Source: Candidatus Edwardsiibacteriota bacterium | Lineage (GTDB): Bacteria; Edwardsbacteria; AC1; EtOH8 | DNA length: 37,021 nt | Assembly: GCA_025453955.1 (NCBI GenBank) | Contig: JALOPJ010000013.1 | Span: 1-37,021, forward strand | Reading direction: 5' to 3' | In this document: piece by piece, positions 17,409-25,215 of the stretch | Layout of the letters: every line of letters begins with the position of its first letter | Numbering within the stretch: the first letter of the stretch is position 1 | Position numbers and translations under genes: made by a program | Notes under the pieces: model-generated | The model's database searches: none | What the model saw: only the letters and a program-made list of their open reading frames with translations | What the model was told of the DNA's origin: nothing

Positions 17409-17989
17409 TTTTCCGCCAGCACGATCGTCCAGGGGAACGAGCCCGCCGTCCTGATGATCGTGGCCTGGCGCGACACGAACGAGCGGAACGCCGCCGCGCC
17501 CCAGCTCTGGACGTGTTCCGGGTGGTTGCCGAGGCGCGACAGGTATTTCCCGCGGCCCAGGTTCGCCAGCCGGAACCACGGCTCGTGCGGGACCGACAGC
17601 AGCAGGTACCGCCCCGTCACCCGCACCAATTCCCGCAGGCCGTCCTCCGGGCGGGCCAGGTGCTCCAGCACCTCGCTGGCCACCACCAGGTCGTACGAGC
17701 CATCGGGCTCGGCGAGGGCGTAAATATCCCCGGTGGCGAGCGTGACGCCGGGCAACGATCGCCGGGCATAGCCGATGGCCTCGCCGTCGATGTCCACCCC
17801 CTTCCACTGCCATCCGGGATGCCGGTCGCGCAGGTGCCGGATCAGGAAGCCCTCGCCGCAGCCGACCTCGAGGGCGCGCGACACACCGACACCCGCCAGG
17901 ACGCCGGACGCCGCCTCCATGAACCGGCCGATCATCAGACGCTGGATGGGGTTCGCCGAGGTGTGCTTCCGCAGGTTAGTGCTTGCCAT
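17399..17989 (-). CDS. Class I SAM-dependent methyltransferase
   Basis: This 196-residue protein starts at the ATG at 17989 (MASTNLRKHTSANPIQRLMI), with GGAGG nine bases upstream; a GTG three bases earlier is a possible alternative. Motif I is ALEVGCGEGFLIRHL, followed by WKGVDIDGEAIGYARRSL with the acidic residue, and YDLVVASEVLEHLARPEDGL. GRYLLLSVPHEPWFRLANLG and RLGNHPEHVQSWGAAAF match the Methyltransf_11/23 group and resemble glycan-cluster methyltransferases. The gene overlaps the GT2 gene before it by 14 bases. The target is unknown, but its place beside a GtrB-like enzyme suggests a glycan or lipid-linked sugar. Confidence 0.87.
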   Translation of the reverse strand: MASTNLRKHTSANPIQRLMIGRFMEAASGVLAGVGVSRALEVGCGEGFLIRHLRDRHPGWQWKGVDIDGEAIGYARRSLPGVTLATGDIYALAEPDGSYDLVVASEVLEHLARPEDGLRELVRVTGRYLLLSVPHEPWFRLANLGRGKYLSRLGNHPEHVQSWGAAAFRSFVSRQATIIRTAGSFPWTIVLAEKWK

Positions 17990-18935
17990 CACCCGGTCCC
18001 TCCGTGGTCTCCGCGATCGAATAATCCTGCTCCGGCCGCGTGCGGGCCGCGATCATCTCTCCCAGCAGCCCGATCGAGACGAACTGGATGCCCAGGATCA
18101 TCAGTAGCGTGCCCAACAGCAGCAGCGGCCGCTGTCCGATGGCCTGATGCCCGACGAGCTTGACCAGGGTCAGGTATATGTTGATCAGCAGCCCGACCCC
18201 AAAGGCGACCGACCCCACGGTACCGAAGAAGTGGCCCGGGCGGCGGCCGTAGCGGGTGAGAAATACGACCGTCAGCAGGTCGAGGTATCCCTTGACCAGT
18301 CGGCCCCACCCGTATTTCGACCGGCCGGTGACCCGCGGGTGGTGCCGCACCGCGATCTCCGCGATGCGGTAGCCGCGTTGGTGGGCCAGCACCGGGATGT
18401 AGCGATGGAGCTCGCCGTAGATGCTCACCTCGCGCAGCACCGCCGCCCGGTAGGCCTTGAACCCGCAGTTGAAATCGTGCAGCCGGACGCCGCTGGTCCT
18501 CGCGGTGGCCCAATTGAACAGCCTCGAGGGAACCGTTTTCGACAAGGGATCCTGGCGCGACTGTTTCCAGCCCGAGACCAGGTCGAATCCCTCTCCCAGC
18601 TTCTCGATGAACCGCGGGATCTCCGCTGGATCGTCCTGCAGGTCGCCGTCCATGGTGATGATGATGCCGCCCCCGGCCCGGGCAAAACCGGCCGTCAGCG
18701 CCGCGGCCTTGCCGAAATTACGGCGGAACGATATCGCCGCCACCCGCTTGTCGCGGCGGGCGAGCGTCTTGATGATCTCCCACGAGCCGTCGCTGCTGCC
18801 GTCGTCGACGAAGATGATCTCCCCCGCCAGCTTGTTGGCGGCCAGCACCTCGCGGACCTGGCGGTACAACGGCTCCAGCGTCTGCCGCTCGTTGCACACC
18901 GGGATCACGACCGAGATCGATGTTTTCTTACCCAT
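17976..18935 (-). CDS. Polyprenyl-phosphate sugar transferase, GtrB/DPM1-like GT2
   Basis: This 319-residue GT2 enzyme resembles those that load a sugar onto undecaprenyl or dolichyl phosphate. The start MGKKTSISVVIPVCNERQTL lies at 18935, overlapping the upstream gene by 8 bases; a longer frame is shadow. Motifs are EIIFVDDGSSDGSWEII and ITMDGDLQDDPAEIPRFIEK, the DXD-type site. HDFNCGFKAYRAAVL and YIPVLAHQRGYRIAEI are conserved in the DPMS-like clade. The C-terminus has two transmembrane helices, in FFGTVGSVAFGVGLLINIY and LLLGTLLMILGIQFVSIGLL, as in GtrB and ArnC. It probably makes a donor for a membrane transferase such as the DUF2079 protein; that pairing is inferred. Confidence 0.9.
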   Translation of the reverse strand: MGKKTSISVVIPVCNERQTLEPLYRQVREVLAANKLAGEIIFVDDGSSDGSWEIIKTLARRDKRVAAISFRRNFGKAAALTAGFARAGGGIIITMDGDLQDDPAEIPRFIEKLGEGFDLVSGWKQSRQDPLSKTVPSRLFNWATARTSGVRLHDFNCGFKAYRAAVLREVSIYGELHRYIPVLAHQRGYRIAEIAVRHHPRVTGRSKYGWGRLVKGYLDLLTVVFLTRYGRRPGHFFGTVGSVAFGVGLLINIYLTLVKLVGHQAIGQRPLLLLGTLLMILGIQFVSIGLLGEMIAARTRPEQDYSIAETTEGPGDGKH

Positions 18936-20124
18936 CTGCGACACCCTCCAGCACGTCGTTGATCCGCGCCACCATGCCGGCCATCGAGAACCGCCGCCCG
19001 GCCATCTCCCTCGCCGCCGCGCCCAGTGAGGCGGCCCGCCGGGGTTGTTCCAGCAACATGGCCAGCGCCATCGCCAGCGCCCGGGCGTCGCACGGCGGCA
19101 CCATGATGCCGGTCTTCCCGTCGGTGATGATCTCGTCGATCGCACCGCCGCTGGCGGCGACGACCGGCACGCCGAGGGCCATGGCCTCGATCACGATCCG
19201 TCCGAACGGTTCCGGTTCGACCGAGCAATGCGCCAGGGCATCCAGCGCTCCGATGCGCGACAGCACGTCATGATGATGCCCCGGCAGGATGATCCGTTCG
19301 GCCGGTCGCAGTTCCCGGATCAGTCCGATCAGTTCTGTTTTGTACTCCCACTCGTCGAACTGCACTTCACCGATGATCGGGAACCGGACGTCCGGGAAGC
19401 GCGGGGCCAGCAGGGCCGCCGCCCGGATGAAGTGCTCCTGCCCCTTCCAGCGGGCGATCTGCCCCACCATCCCGACCAGCCGCGCGCCCTCCGGCACGCC
19501 CAGCTCGCGGCGCAGCGCCAGCCGGTCGCCGGCCGCGGCCTGCCGGCGTACCTCGTCGCCGTCGATCGCGTTGTAAATGACCTCGATCCTCGAGGCCGGA
19601 TAACCTGCGCCGAACTGGTCCTTCACCGCGCCGGAGATGGCGATCACCCGGTCGCTCAGCCGGCGGGACAGCCATACGATCAGCCGGCGCAGGCCGGGCC
19701 GGACCAGGATGTCCCGGAAATGCCAGACCACGCGGCAGCCGCACAGCCGGCCGGCCAGGCCGCCGATCAGGTGCGCCTTGAGGGTGTTGGTGTGGACGAC
19801 GCCGATCCGCTCCCGGCGGCAGAGCGCCGCCAGCCGCACGACCACGGGCAGCAGCCGCAGGGCGTCCCGGAACGACCGCGGCGACAGCAGCCGGATGGCA
19901 TACCGTTTGCGCCGCAGCACCGCCTCGGGAACGGTTATATAGCGCACAGCGACACCGATGGCCAAGGCCCGTTCGGCCAACGGTCCCGGACTGGTCACCA
20001 GCAGCAACGGCTCGAAGCGCTCTCGGTCCAGGCCGCGCAGGATGTCCAACAGGCTCTGCTCGGCCCCGCCCAGGAACGGGACGTGGTCGAAGAACAGGAC
20101 CCTGGTCTTTTTTCGCTGGATCAA
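18928..20124 (-). CDS. Glycosyltransferase family 4, first gene of the polysaccharide operon
   Basis: This 398-residue GT4 enzyme opens the operon. The start appears to be a TTG at 20124 (read MIQRKKTRVLFF): the frame upstream runs to a TAA with no ATG or GTG between, so no better start exists. The acceptor-domain motif is FLGGAEQSLLDILRGL. VIYNAIDGDEVRRQA and MVGQIARWKGQEHFIRAAAL start the donor half. EPEPFGRIVIEAMALGVPVV is a textbook E-x7-E region. Codons are of the local high-GC type. A promoter lies at 20199-20227 and a hairpin at 20147-20167, so the leader is about 65-70 bases. Sugar specificity is unknown. Confidence 0.88.
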   Translation of the reverse strand: MIQRKKTRVLFFDHVPFLGGAEQSLLDILRGLDRERFEPLLLVTSPGPLAERALAIGVAVRYITVPEAVLRRKRYAIRLLSPRSFRDALRLLPVVVRLAALCRRERIGVVHTNTLKAHLIGGLAGRLCGCRVVWHFRDILVRPGLRRLIVWLSRRLSDRVIAISGAVKDQFGAGYPASRIEVIYNAIDGDEVRRQAAAGDRLALRRELGVPEGARLVGMVGQIARWKGQEHFIRAAALLAPRFPDVRFPIIGEVQFDEWEYKTELIGLIRELRPAERIILPGHHHDVLSRIGALDALAHCSVEPEPFGRIVIEAMALGVPVVAASGGAIDEIITDGKTGIMVPPCDARALAMALAMLLEQPRRAASLGAAAREMAGRRFSMAGMVARINDVLEGVADG

Positions 20125-20146
20125 CGGTTTTCGCTGTTTTCCCGTG

Positions 20147-20167
20147 GACCGTTCCTTGATAACGGTC
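20147..20167 (-). promoter_or_regulatory. Inverted repeat in the leader of the polysaccharide operon
   Basis: On the minus strand the bases GACCGTT and AACGGTC are perfectly complementary over seven pairs, with a seven-base spacer. The repeat falls between the predicted transcription start (about 20191) and the TTG start of the first gene. It could be an RNA hairpin that affects translation or early elongation, or an operator for a dimeric repressor. No U-tract follows it, so it is not an intrinsic terminator. The sequence does not resemble the JUMPstart/ops motif of enterobacterial polysaccharide operons. Confidence 0.45.
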
Positions 20168-20198
20168 TCACATCTATATATATCTATTGTAACAGATT

Positions 20199-20227
20199 AT
20201 CATATCATAGGTTTAGAATTGATTCAA
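20199..20227 (-). promoter_or_regulatory. Sigma-70-type promoter for the polysaccharide operon
   Basis: On the minus strand TTGAAT (20222-20227) is followed after 17 bases by TATGAT (20199-20204). Both hexamers are within one or two bases of consensus and the spacing is ideal. The region is AT-rich in an otherwise very GC-rich window. The expected start of transcription is near 20191, about 67 bases before the TTG start codon at 20124. It is the only clear promoter seen for the 19-gene cluster in this window. Confidence 0.65.
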
Positions 20228-20252
20228 GGCATTAATGCGAATATTTTTGTTG

Positions 20253-20278
20253 AAAAAAACGCCCATAACGGGCGTTTT
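20253..20278 (-). terminator. Intrinsic terminator at the end of the yggS-to-antiporter run
   Basis: On the minus strand the stem AAAACGCCC/GGGCGTTTT closes a five-base loop (GTTAT) and is followed by more T residues, seven in a row in total. It lies about 65 bases after the antiporter stop codon. The plus-strand reading also gives a hairpin but with a shorter U-tract, so minus-strand use is favoured. It separates this run from the promoter of the polysaccharide operon. Confidence 0.85.
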
Positions 20279-20340
20279 CGTACCTGCGTCCGGGCTTTGG
20301 CCGGGACCAGGCGACAACTTCGATCATGGACGTGGAACTG

Positions 20341-21810
20341 TCATTCCTCGGGCCTTAGCTTGGACAACTGGGCCACGATCTCGGGCAGCCGGGCCTTGGC
20401 GGCGAGGATCAGCAGGGTGTCGCCCTCCTCGATCACCGTCCCGCCGCTGGGGACCAGATAGCCGTTGCCGCGGCCGATCAGCGTCACCAGACAGTCGTCG
20501 GGAATGCCCAGCTCGACCACGGTTTTGCCCGCCTCTTGCGAACGATAGGGCACCGTTAGGTCCACCAGCTCGGTATCGCCGCCCGGCGCCGGCTCGAACT
20601 CCATGGGGCAGACGCAGCGGGCCGGCAGCGGCGCGTCAACCCGGAGCAGCCTGGCCACCAGCGGCACCGACCAGCCCTGCACCAGGGCCGAGGTCAGCAC
20701 GATGAAGAACACCAGATTGAAGATGGTCTCGGCGTGGCCGATCCCGGCCAGCAGCGGGAAGGTCGCCAGCACGATGGGCACGGCGCCCCGCAGACCGACC
20801 CACGACACCAGCAGCTTCTCCCGCCACGCCATGCCGGTGAAGGACAGGATGGCGAACACGCTCAGCGGCCGGGCCACGAACACCAGCGCCAGCGACACCG
20901 CCAGCCCCGGCACCAGCACCCGCGCCAGGTGCGACGGGTAGACCAGCAGGCCCAGGGCGATGAACATGGCGACCTGGCTCAGCCAGGCCAGGCCGTCGAA
21001 GAAGCGCAGCAGGCTCTTCTTCTGCACCACGTCGCCGTTGCCGAACACGATGCCCGCCAGGTACACCGCCAGGAATCCGCTGCCGCCCAGCACCGCCGCC
21101 AGCCCGTAGGACAGGAAGGCTCCGGCCAGGACGAAAACGGGGTACACGCCCTGGTGGGAATACCGCAGCTTGTTGATGGTGAAGACCATCGCCCGGCCCA
21201 GCGCCAGGCCGACCGCGGCCCCGATGACCAGCTGCCGCACGAAGAACAGCGCGTAGCCTGCCGGCGTCTGTCCCGAGCCGGTTATCGCCTGCAGCAGCAA
21301 CAGCGTCAGCAGCACCGCCATCGGGTCGTTGCTGCCGGATTCCAGCTCCAGCAGCGGGCGCAGCCGGCCCCGCAGGCTGACGTGCCGGGACCGCAGCACT
21401 GCGAACACCGCGGCGGCGTCGGTCGACGAGATGATCGCCCCCAGCAGCAGCGATTCCAGCAGCGGCATGCCGGCGGTCAGGTACGTGACCGCGCCGATCG
21501 CCAGGGCGGTCAACACGACGCCGACCGTGGCCAGGGCGGCCGCCGGACCGGCGACGGGCCGCACCGCGGGCCAGCCCGTGGACATACCGCCGGCGAACAG
21601 GATGAGGCTGAGGGCGGCGATCCCCAGCGCCTGGGCCAGGGCGGCGTTGTCGAACGCGATCCCGCCCGGCCCCTCCGACCCCGCCAGCATCCCGACGCCG
21701 ATGAACAGCAGCAGCGTGGGCACGCCCAGGTTGTCGGTGGCCTTGGCAACGGCGATGCTCACCAGGATCAGCATCGCCCCCATCAGCAGGAAGTACTCGA
21801 TGGAGATCAT
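20341..21810 (-). CDS. K+(Na+)/H+ antiporter, CPA1 type with C-terminal RCK_C/TrkA-C domain
   Basis: This 489-residue inner-membrane protein exchanges a cation for protons. Residues 1-390 hold about 12 helices. MSTGWPAVRPVAGPAAALAT and the following GAIISSTDAAAVFAVLRSR, then ELESGSNDPMAVLLT, carry the conserved acidic pair (the SND motif) of NhaP-type antiporters. The last 85 residues, including LGIPDDCLVTLIGRGNGYLV and EEGDTLLILAAKARL, are a TrkA-C (RCK_C) domain that binds a regulatory ligand. This layout matches the NhaP2/CvrA group, usually K+/H+ specific, but I would not fix the cation. It is the last gene of the run, 18 bases after lptD, and is followed by the terminator. Confidence 0.9.
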   Translation of the reverse strand: MISIEYFLLMGAMLILVSIAVAKATDNLGVPTLLLFIGVGMLAGSEGPGGIAFDNAALAQALGIAALSLILFAGGMSTGWPAVRPVAGPAAALATVGVVLTALAIGAVTYLTAGMPLLESLLLGAIISSTDAAAVFAVLRSRHVSLRGRLRPLLELESGSNDPMAVLLTLLLLQAITGSGQTPAGYALFFVRQLVIGAAVGLALGRAMVFTINKLRYSHQGVYPVFVLAGAFLSYGLAAVLGGSGFLAVYLAGIVFGNGDVVQKKSLLRFFDGLAWLSQVAMFIALGLLVYPSHLARVLVPGLAVSLALVFVARPLSVFAILSFTGMAWREKLLVSWVGLRGAVPIVLATFPLLAGIGHAETIFNLVFFIVLTSALVQGWSVPLVARLLRVDAPLPARCVCPMEFEPAPGGDTELVDLTVPYRSQEAGKTVVELGIPDDCLVTLIGRGNGYLVPSGGTVIEEGDTLLILAAKARLPEIVAQLSKLRPEE

Positions 21811-21828
21811 CGCGCGGCGACCCCGGCG

Positions 21829-24220
21829 TCACTCATAGCGCACCTGCCCGGTCTTGGGGATGTTGAGCTTGATCTCTGGTATCTTCTTGATGTTGATCCG
21901 GAACTCGTAGGACCAGTAGACGCCGCTCTTGGTGCTGGCGAAGCTGGCCTCCCAGCAGTGCAGGTCGCGTTTTATGGAATAATCACGGGAAACGGTCTCC
22001 CGGCGCTTGATGTCGTAGTACTGCCCGTAGCTGACGGTCCAGTTCCTGGTCAGCTGCAGGTCGGCGCTGCCGCGGATCCCCGACCCGGTGACCCCCTGGC
22101 CGGTCAGCCAGTTCTGGTCGTAGGACAGCGCCAACGACCAGGGCAATCCGGCGCTGGCGGACGGGGCCGGCGGTCCCGGCGGCGCCGACCAGGTGGTATC
22201 GGATTTCAGCCCGGCCGTGTCCGGCGCCGGGGCGAGGGAATCGGCGATCGGCGGGACCGGGCCGGGCGCTGCCGGCGCGGCGCCGACGGCGCCGCTGTCC
22301 GGCGCCGCTGCCGCGTCCGCGGCCGCGACGGCGGGAGCCCCGCCGCTGCGGCCGCCCGACCAGGCGCCATTGCGTCGCAACCCCAGCGACAGCGTCGTGT
22401 ACTGGTTCATCCGCCGCCGCCAGTCGTAGCTGGTGGACACGTGGCAGTCGACCAGCGGGTTCCCCGGCAGGACGTTGAAGTTCGAGCTTAGCGCCGACCA
22501 GCGCCGCGGCCGCGACAGCAGGTCGAGGCCGGTGCCGGCATGCCACGTCAGCAGGTCGGCCTTGCGGGTCTTGCCTCGCCGGTCGAACTTGACCGCGAAG
22601 GTGTTGCCGGCGGATACGTACATGCTCTGCTGCTGGCCGTAGGACGACACCGCCGAGCCGACCTGGTGGAACCGGCCCTGGTCGATCCGCGGCGCCCAGG
22701 AATAGGTGACGGACGGCTGGAACTGGTGCCGGAAGGCCAGCAGCGGGCCGATGCCCACGGGCAGCAGCCCGTAGAGGGTGGTGCCGGCCGATACCCCGCC
22801 GGAATAGAAGTAGCGCACCGGGTTGCGGGCACCGGCCGTGTCGCGGTCGTACCAGGTGGCCACCAGCCGGGCGCTGGGCGACAGCCGGATGTGCCGCAGC
22901 ACGTTCAGTCCCGAGGACAGGCTGACCTGGTTGTCCCACACCTGGTGGCGGTCGCGGGCCAGGGTGTCGCTGGTCAGGAACGAGGCCAGGTACGACCGGC
23001 CCGAGGCCTGCAGCCGCTTGCCGAACAGGTCCTTGCCGTAGGACTCGAACGAGGCCTCGGGCAGCCGCGCGCTGGCGGTGCGCGTCACCAGGTTCTTGCT
23101 GTAGTCGGCGACGACGCCGGCGCTGGCGCTGGTCCAGTTGTGGTTCAGCGCCAGATAGGAGCGCAGCTCCTGCTGCATCCGGACGTCGCGGTCCTCGGAG
23201 TAGGACGAGTAGTAGGACTTGTCGCTGACGAAGTTGCCGCTGCCCGACAGCCGGCCGCTTGAAGGGGTCGGTCTCCTCCAGGTACGTGTAGTGGGCGTTG
23301 CTGGCGAAGCGCGGCAGCCGCCACCAGCGGCCCTCGACCGCGCCCTGCCAGCCGACGTACTCGTAGAGGTCGGCGGCCACCGTGACGTCGGCCTGGTCGC
23401 CCAGCACCTGGTAGTAGGCCAGGTTCTTGACGAACATGCCCTGGTAGTTGTTGGAGCCCACCCGCGGCATCAGGAAGCCGGAGTGGCGGTCGCGGCGCAG
23501 CGGGAAGAAGTAGAACGGGATCGCCAGCACCGGGATCCCCGAGAAGCACAGCGCCACCGGCTCGGCCACCATCTTGTCGTCGAGGTAGATCTTCATCCGC
23601 CGCGACCAGAAATAGAAGTGGGGCGTGTCGGCGTCGCAGGTGGTGAACCGGCCGTGGTCCACGTTGAGGGTGCGCTCGCCCACCTGGCGGATGCGGCGGC
23701 CCCAGTAGCGGCCGTTGGCGAAGGCGGTGGACCCGTTGTAGATCCAGCCGCGCCGCGCCTTGAAGTCGTAGATCATCCGGTCGCCGGTGATGGCGTCCTC
23801 CCGGTCGTGCAGCACCGGGTGCGAGCGCACCACCATCTGCTGGTCGCGGGTGAAGAAGTCGATGCTGTCGGCCGTGATGCTGATGTCCTTGTACCCCACC
23901 CGGGCGTGTCCCACCAGCCGGATCAGGTTCCGGTCCACCTGGTAGTCGATGGTGTCCGCCCGGTAGCGCACCGCCGTCTCGTCCGGCCGGTCGTCGCGCA
24001 GCAGGTCCCCGGCCGCGGCCGAGTCGGCGCCGGCCGCTGCCGAATCGGGCGGGACGGCGGCGCTGTCGGGACCTGGCGCGGCCGCCGTGTCCGGCGCCGC
24101 CGCGCCGCCGCCGGACGTACCCTGGGCCGGCAGCGGGGCCGCGCCCAGCAGCGCCAGGAACGCGAACAGCGGCCAGGCTCTCGCCCGCCGCCGTCCGGTA
24201 TGTCGGGGCCGCCGTGCCAT
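21829..24220 (-). CDS. lptD: LPS-assembly protein LptD (OstA), interrupted by a one-base frameshift
   Basis: LptD is the outer-membrane barrel that inserts LPS into the outer leaflet. The ATG at 24220 (MARRPRHTGRRR) starts a signal peptide, WPLFAFLALLGAAPLPAQG. An Ala/Pro/Asp-rich stretch follows, then the OstA jellyroll (TIDYQVDRNLIRLVGHARVG, ISITADSIDF) and the barrel (FYFFPLRRDRHSGFLMPRVG). After DPFKR at about 23255 the reading frame shifts by one base. The true continuation RLSGSGNFVSDKSYY and the rest to 21829 lie in another frame. One extra C in CGGCCGG (near 23254) explains it, and removing it gives about 796 residues, a normal length. The C-terminus KIPEIKLNIPKTGQVRYE fits the family. 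The break is either a base-calling error or a real mutation. Confidence 0.87.
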
Positions 24221-24240
24221 CGCGGGTCGCCGCGGCGGCG

Positions 24241-24816
24241 TCAGGGCGCCGCCGGTCCCTGCGGTGCCCGCTGCGGGGCCAACGCGGTCATCGCCAGCAG
24301 CACCGCCACGCCGCACAGCACCGCGCTGTCGGCCACGTTGAAGATGTACCAGCGGTCCAGGTAGTAGCCGGGGAACCGCAGGAACAGCAGCCGGAACGCC
24401 GGGACCGCGATGTCCGGGATGTCGCAGTCGATGAAGTCGATCACGGTGCCGAACCGGAACCGGTCCAGGAAATTTCCCGCGGCGCCCGCCAGGATCAACC
24501 CCAGCGCCGCCACGCCGACGGTGCCGGGATTCTTCCACTGGTAGTAGTAGTAGACGATGGCCGTGATCGCCAGCAGCGACAGCGGCAGCATCAGGTAGCG
24601 GGCCCAGGGGCCGTAGGAGATCCCCATCAGCCCGTTGGGGTTGACGATGTAGGTGAACCGCACCAGCTCGCCGATCACCGGCCGGCTCTCGCCCAAACGG
24701 AACGACGACTGCACCAGCATCTTGGAGGCCTGGTCCAGCACGAAGGTTCCCAGCGCCACGGCCGCCAGCACGATCCTGTTCCGCATTCCGGTCGGCGGCA
24801 CGGCCCTAGGCGCCAT
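24241..24816 (-). CDS. lspA: Lipoprotein signal peptidase (signal peptidase II)
   Basis: This 191-residue inner-membrane aspartic protease removes signal peptides from prolipoproteins. It has four hydrophobic segments. The catalytic region is GAAGNFLDRFRFGTVIDFID and WYIFNVADSAVL, which hold the two aspartates. The start used is the ATG at 24816 (MAPRAVPPTGMRNR), which overlaps the zinc-finger gene by 11 bases; MRNRIVLAAVAL 30 bases later is an alternative. An insertion between the GTVIDFI and FNVADS motifs is longer than in E. coli (DIPDIAVPAFRLLFL). A YbgF-like lipoprotein elsewhere in the window is a likely substrate. The gene ends 20 bases before lptD. Confidence 0.93.
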   Translation of the reverse strand: MAPRAVPPTGMRNRIVLAAVALGTFVLDQASKMLVQSSFRLGESRPVIGELVRFTYIVNPNGLMGISYGPWARYLMLPLSLLAITAIVYYYYQWKNPGTVGVAALGLILAGAAGNFLDRFRFGTVIDFIDCDIPDIAVPAFRLLFLRFPGYYLDRWYIFNVADSAVLCGVAVLLAMTALAPQRAPQGPAAP

Positions 24817-25198
24817 GGCTCCGGCGCTGCTCCTCCTCGCCCAGGCGGCGGCACTTGACGCACTGCTGGGCGTAGGGTACGGCCTCCAGCCGCTCCTTCT
24901 CGATCTCCTTGCCGCAGCGCTGGCAGGTGCCGAACTTGCCGTCCTTGATCCGCAGCAGCGCCTGGTCGATCTCGTAGAGCTCGTTGCCCTTGGCCGAGGC
25001 CAGGAACACGTTCTTCTCCTTCTCCATGGTGTCGCTGCCCTGGTCGGCGGGGTGGTAGGAGTACGAGGACAGGTCGCCCGAGCTCTCCTTGGGGTTCGAC
25101 ATCAGGCCTTCGTTCTCGATCTGCGTCAGCTCGGTGATGAAGCGCTTGCGCTCGTCGAGCAGCAGCTTTTCGAATTGCAGGACGTCCTTCTTGTTCAT
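24806..25198 (-). CDS. TraR/DksA-type C4 zinc-finger protein
   Basis: This 130-residue protein begins MNKKDVLQFEKLLLDERKRF, a long N-terminal coiled-coil helix pair, and has an acidic central stretch (DQGSDTMEKEKNVFLAS). Near the C-terminus CQRCGKEIEKERLEAVPYAQ and QQCVKCRRL form a four-cysteine zinc finger. DksA and TraR relatives bind the RNA polymerase secondary channel and alter transcription initiation. It lacks the aspartate pair of E. coli DksA in an obvious form, so DksA function is not certain. It lies 17 bases after ileS, with GGAG before the ATG, and overlaps lspA. A longer open frame upstream is a shadow. Confidence 0.9.
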   Translation of the reverse strand: MNKKDVLQFEKLLLDERKRFITELTQIENEGLMSNPKESSGDLSSYSYHPADQGSDTMEKEKNVFLASAKGNELYEIDQALLRIKDGKFGTCQRCGKEIEKERLEAVPYAQQCVKCRRLGEEEQRRSHGA

Positions 25199-25215
25199 GT
25201 CGGGCGTTCTCCGGA

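Noticed and set aside
20147-20167. JUMPstart/ops element before the polysaccharide operon
   Set aside because: No GGCGGTAG-like sequence is present in the leader or around the promoter.
20341-21810. Assignment of the antiporter as Na+-specific NhaP
   Set aside because: The membrane motifs do not decide the cation, and the TrkA-C domain is found in both K+ and Na+ types.
24221-24538. A possible longer N-terminus for LptD
   Set aside because: The extension lies over lspA in another frame and has no signal peptide, whereas the ATG at 24220 is followed directly by a normal signal sequence.
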